DNA of 64,000 bases from Pontixanthobacter sp. CEM42 (GTDB lineage Bacteria; Pseudomonadota; Alphaproteobacteria; Sphingomonadales; Sphingomonadaceae): the NCBI RefSeq assembly GCF_017812015.1, contig NZ_JADQTN010000001.1, positions 288,501 to 352,500 on the forward strand. The letters are read 5' to 3'. The position numbers and the translations under genes are program-made. How positions within the stretch are numbered: position 1 is the stretch's first letter; each line of letters begins with the position of its first letter. The notes beneath the pieces are model-generated. The model had not been told where the DNA came from and ran no database searches. It saw nothing but the letters and a program-made list of their open reading frames with translations. Shown here one piece after another: positions 63,848 through 64,000 of the stretch.

Positions 63848-64000
63848 ATGGCTGATTGGAACGATACTCAGCGATCTCAGCAGCAGTCGTTTACCGGAGC
63901 CTCGGTGCCGCGCACGGGCGAGGTCTATGACGAAGGCCTGCGCAAATATATGCTCGGTGTATACAATTACATGGCTTCGGCAATTCTGTTGACTGGTATC
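63848..64000 (+). CDS. Bax inhibitor-1/YccA family membrane protein, N-terminal part
   Basis: 51 residues before the window ends: MADWNDTQRSQQQSFTGASV, then VYDEGLRKYMLGVYNYMASAILLTGI. The pattern of a short polar lead followed by D-x-G-L-R-x-Y-M-x-x-V-Y-x-Y-M is characteristic of alphaproteobacterial members of the TMBIM/BI-1 (YccA, YbhL) family, proteins with seven membrane helices. AAGGAG lies 11 bases upstream of the ATG. The rest is outside the window. Confidence 0.85.
   Translation, partial: MADWNDTQRSQQQSFTGASVPRTGEVYDEGLRKYMLGVYNYMASAILLTGI

Overview
The window is core chromosome of an alphaproteobacterium. The best match by gene content and gene order is the Sphingomonadales, probably Erythrobacteraceae or a close relative; this is inferred from protein character and synteny, not from a database search. 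It carries 67 protein-coding genes that I can support (two cut by the window edges). I found no rRNA or tRNA gene, no insertion sequence and no CRISPR array.

Layout. Bases 1-3,100: end of a FAD oxidoreductase, a 58-residue DUF1508 protein and a reverse-strand block ispH-thrB-rnhA. Bases 3,098-10,496: a lipoprotein, then argS, a SPOR-domain protein, nagZ, scpA, scpB and tatABC, a tightly packed order familiar from alphaproteobacteria. Bases 10,590-16,110: a small secreted or membrane peptide, an amidohydrolase, a beta-hydroxyacid dehydrogenase, a threonine ammonia-lyase with ACT domain, and bpt (N-end rule leucyltransferase). Bases 16,034-22,407: tamA and tamB, the outer-membrane translocation and assembly module.

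Bases 22,401-26,853 are the most accessory-looking part. A GH24 lysozyme and a one-helix membrane protein run leftward. An XRE regulator, a multi-helix membrane protein and a HExxH protein run rightward. A dense palindromic operator array lies between them. Next come a cytochrome c' and a divergent PadR/membrane-protein pair with a clear PadR-type palindrome between them. Bases 26,920-31,818 form a reverse block for nitrogen and arginine metabolism (glnA, glnB behind a sigma-54-like promoter, argC, an SH3 protein, an M17 aminopeptidase). Bases 31,915-40,747 hold map, ccmBA, phhB, an SDR, an S9 peptidase, an AlkA-type glycosylase, a 2Fe-2S ferredoxin, cysK and two envelope proteins.

Bases 41,129-60,229 are a complete dcw cluster: mraZ-rsmH-ftsL-ftsI-murE-murF-mraY-murD-ftsW-murG-murC-murB-ddl-ftsQ-ftsA-ftsZ. 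Most genes overlap by 1-4 bases, so translation is probably coupled. The enzymes take UDP-MurNAc through the stem peptide (meso-DAP type, DNPR motif in MurE) to lipid II and septal peptidoglycan. A TPR/SPOR protein, a YbjN protein, proC and the start of a Bax-inhibitor-1 family gene finish the window.

The strongest unexplained signals are non-coding: opposed arrays of G-runs at about 10-bp spacing upstream of mraZ, a five-hairpin inverted-repeat element after the ferredoxin gene, a REP-like hairpin breaking the dcw cluster before ddl, a 37-bp palindrome plus extra half-sites at the XRE/lysozyme divergence, and a perfect 20-bp palindrome at the predicted glnB transcription start.
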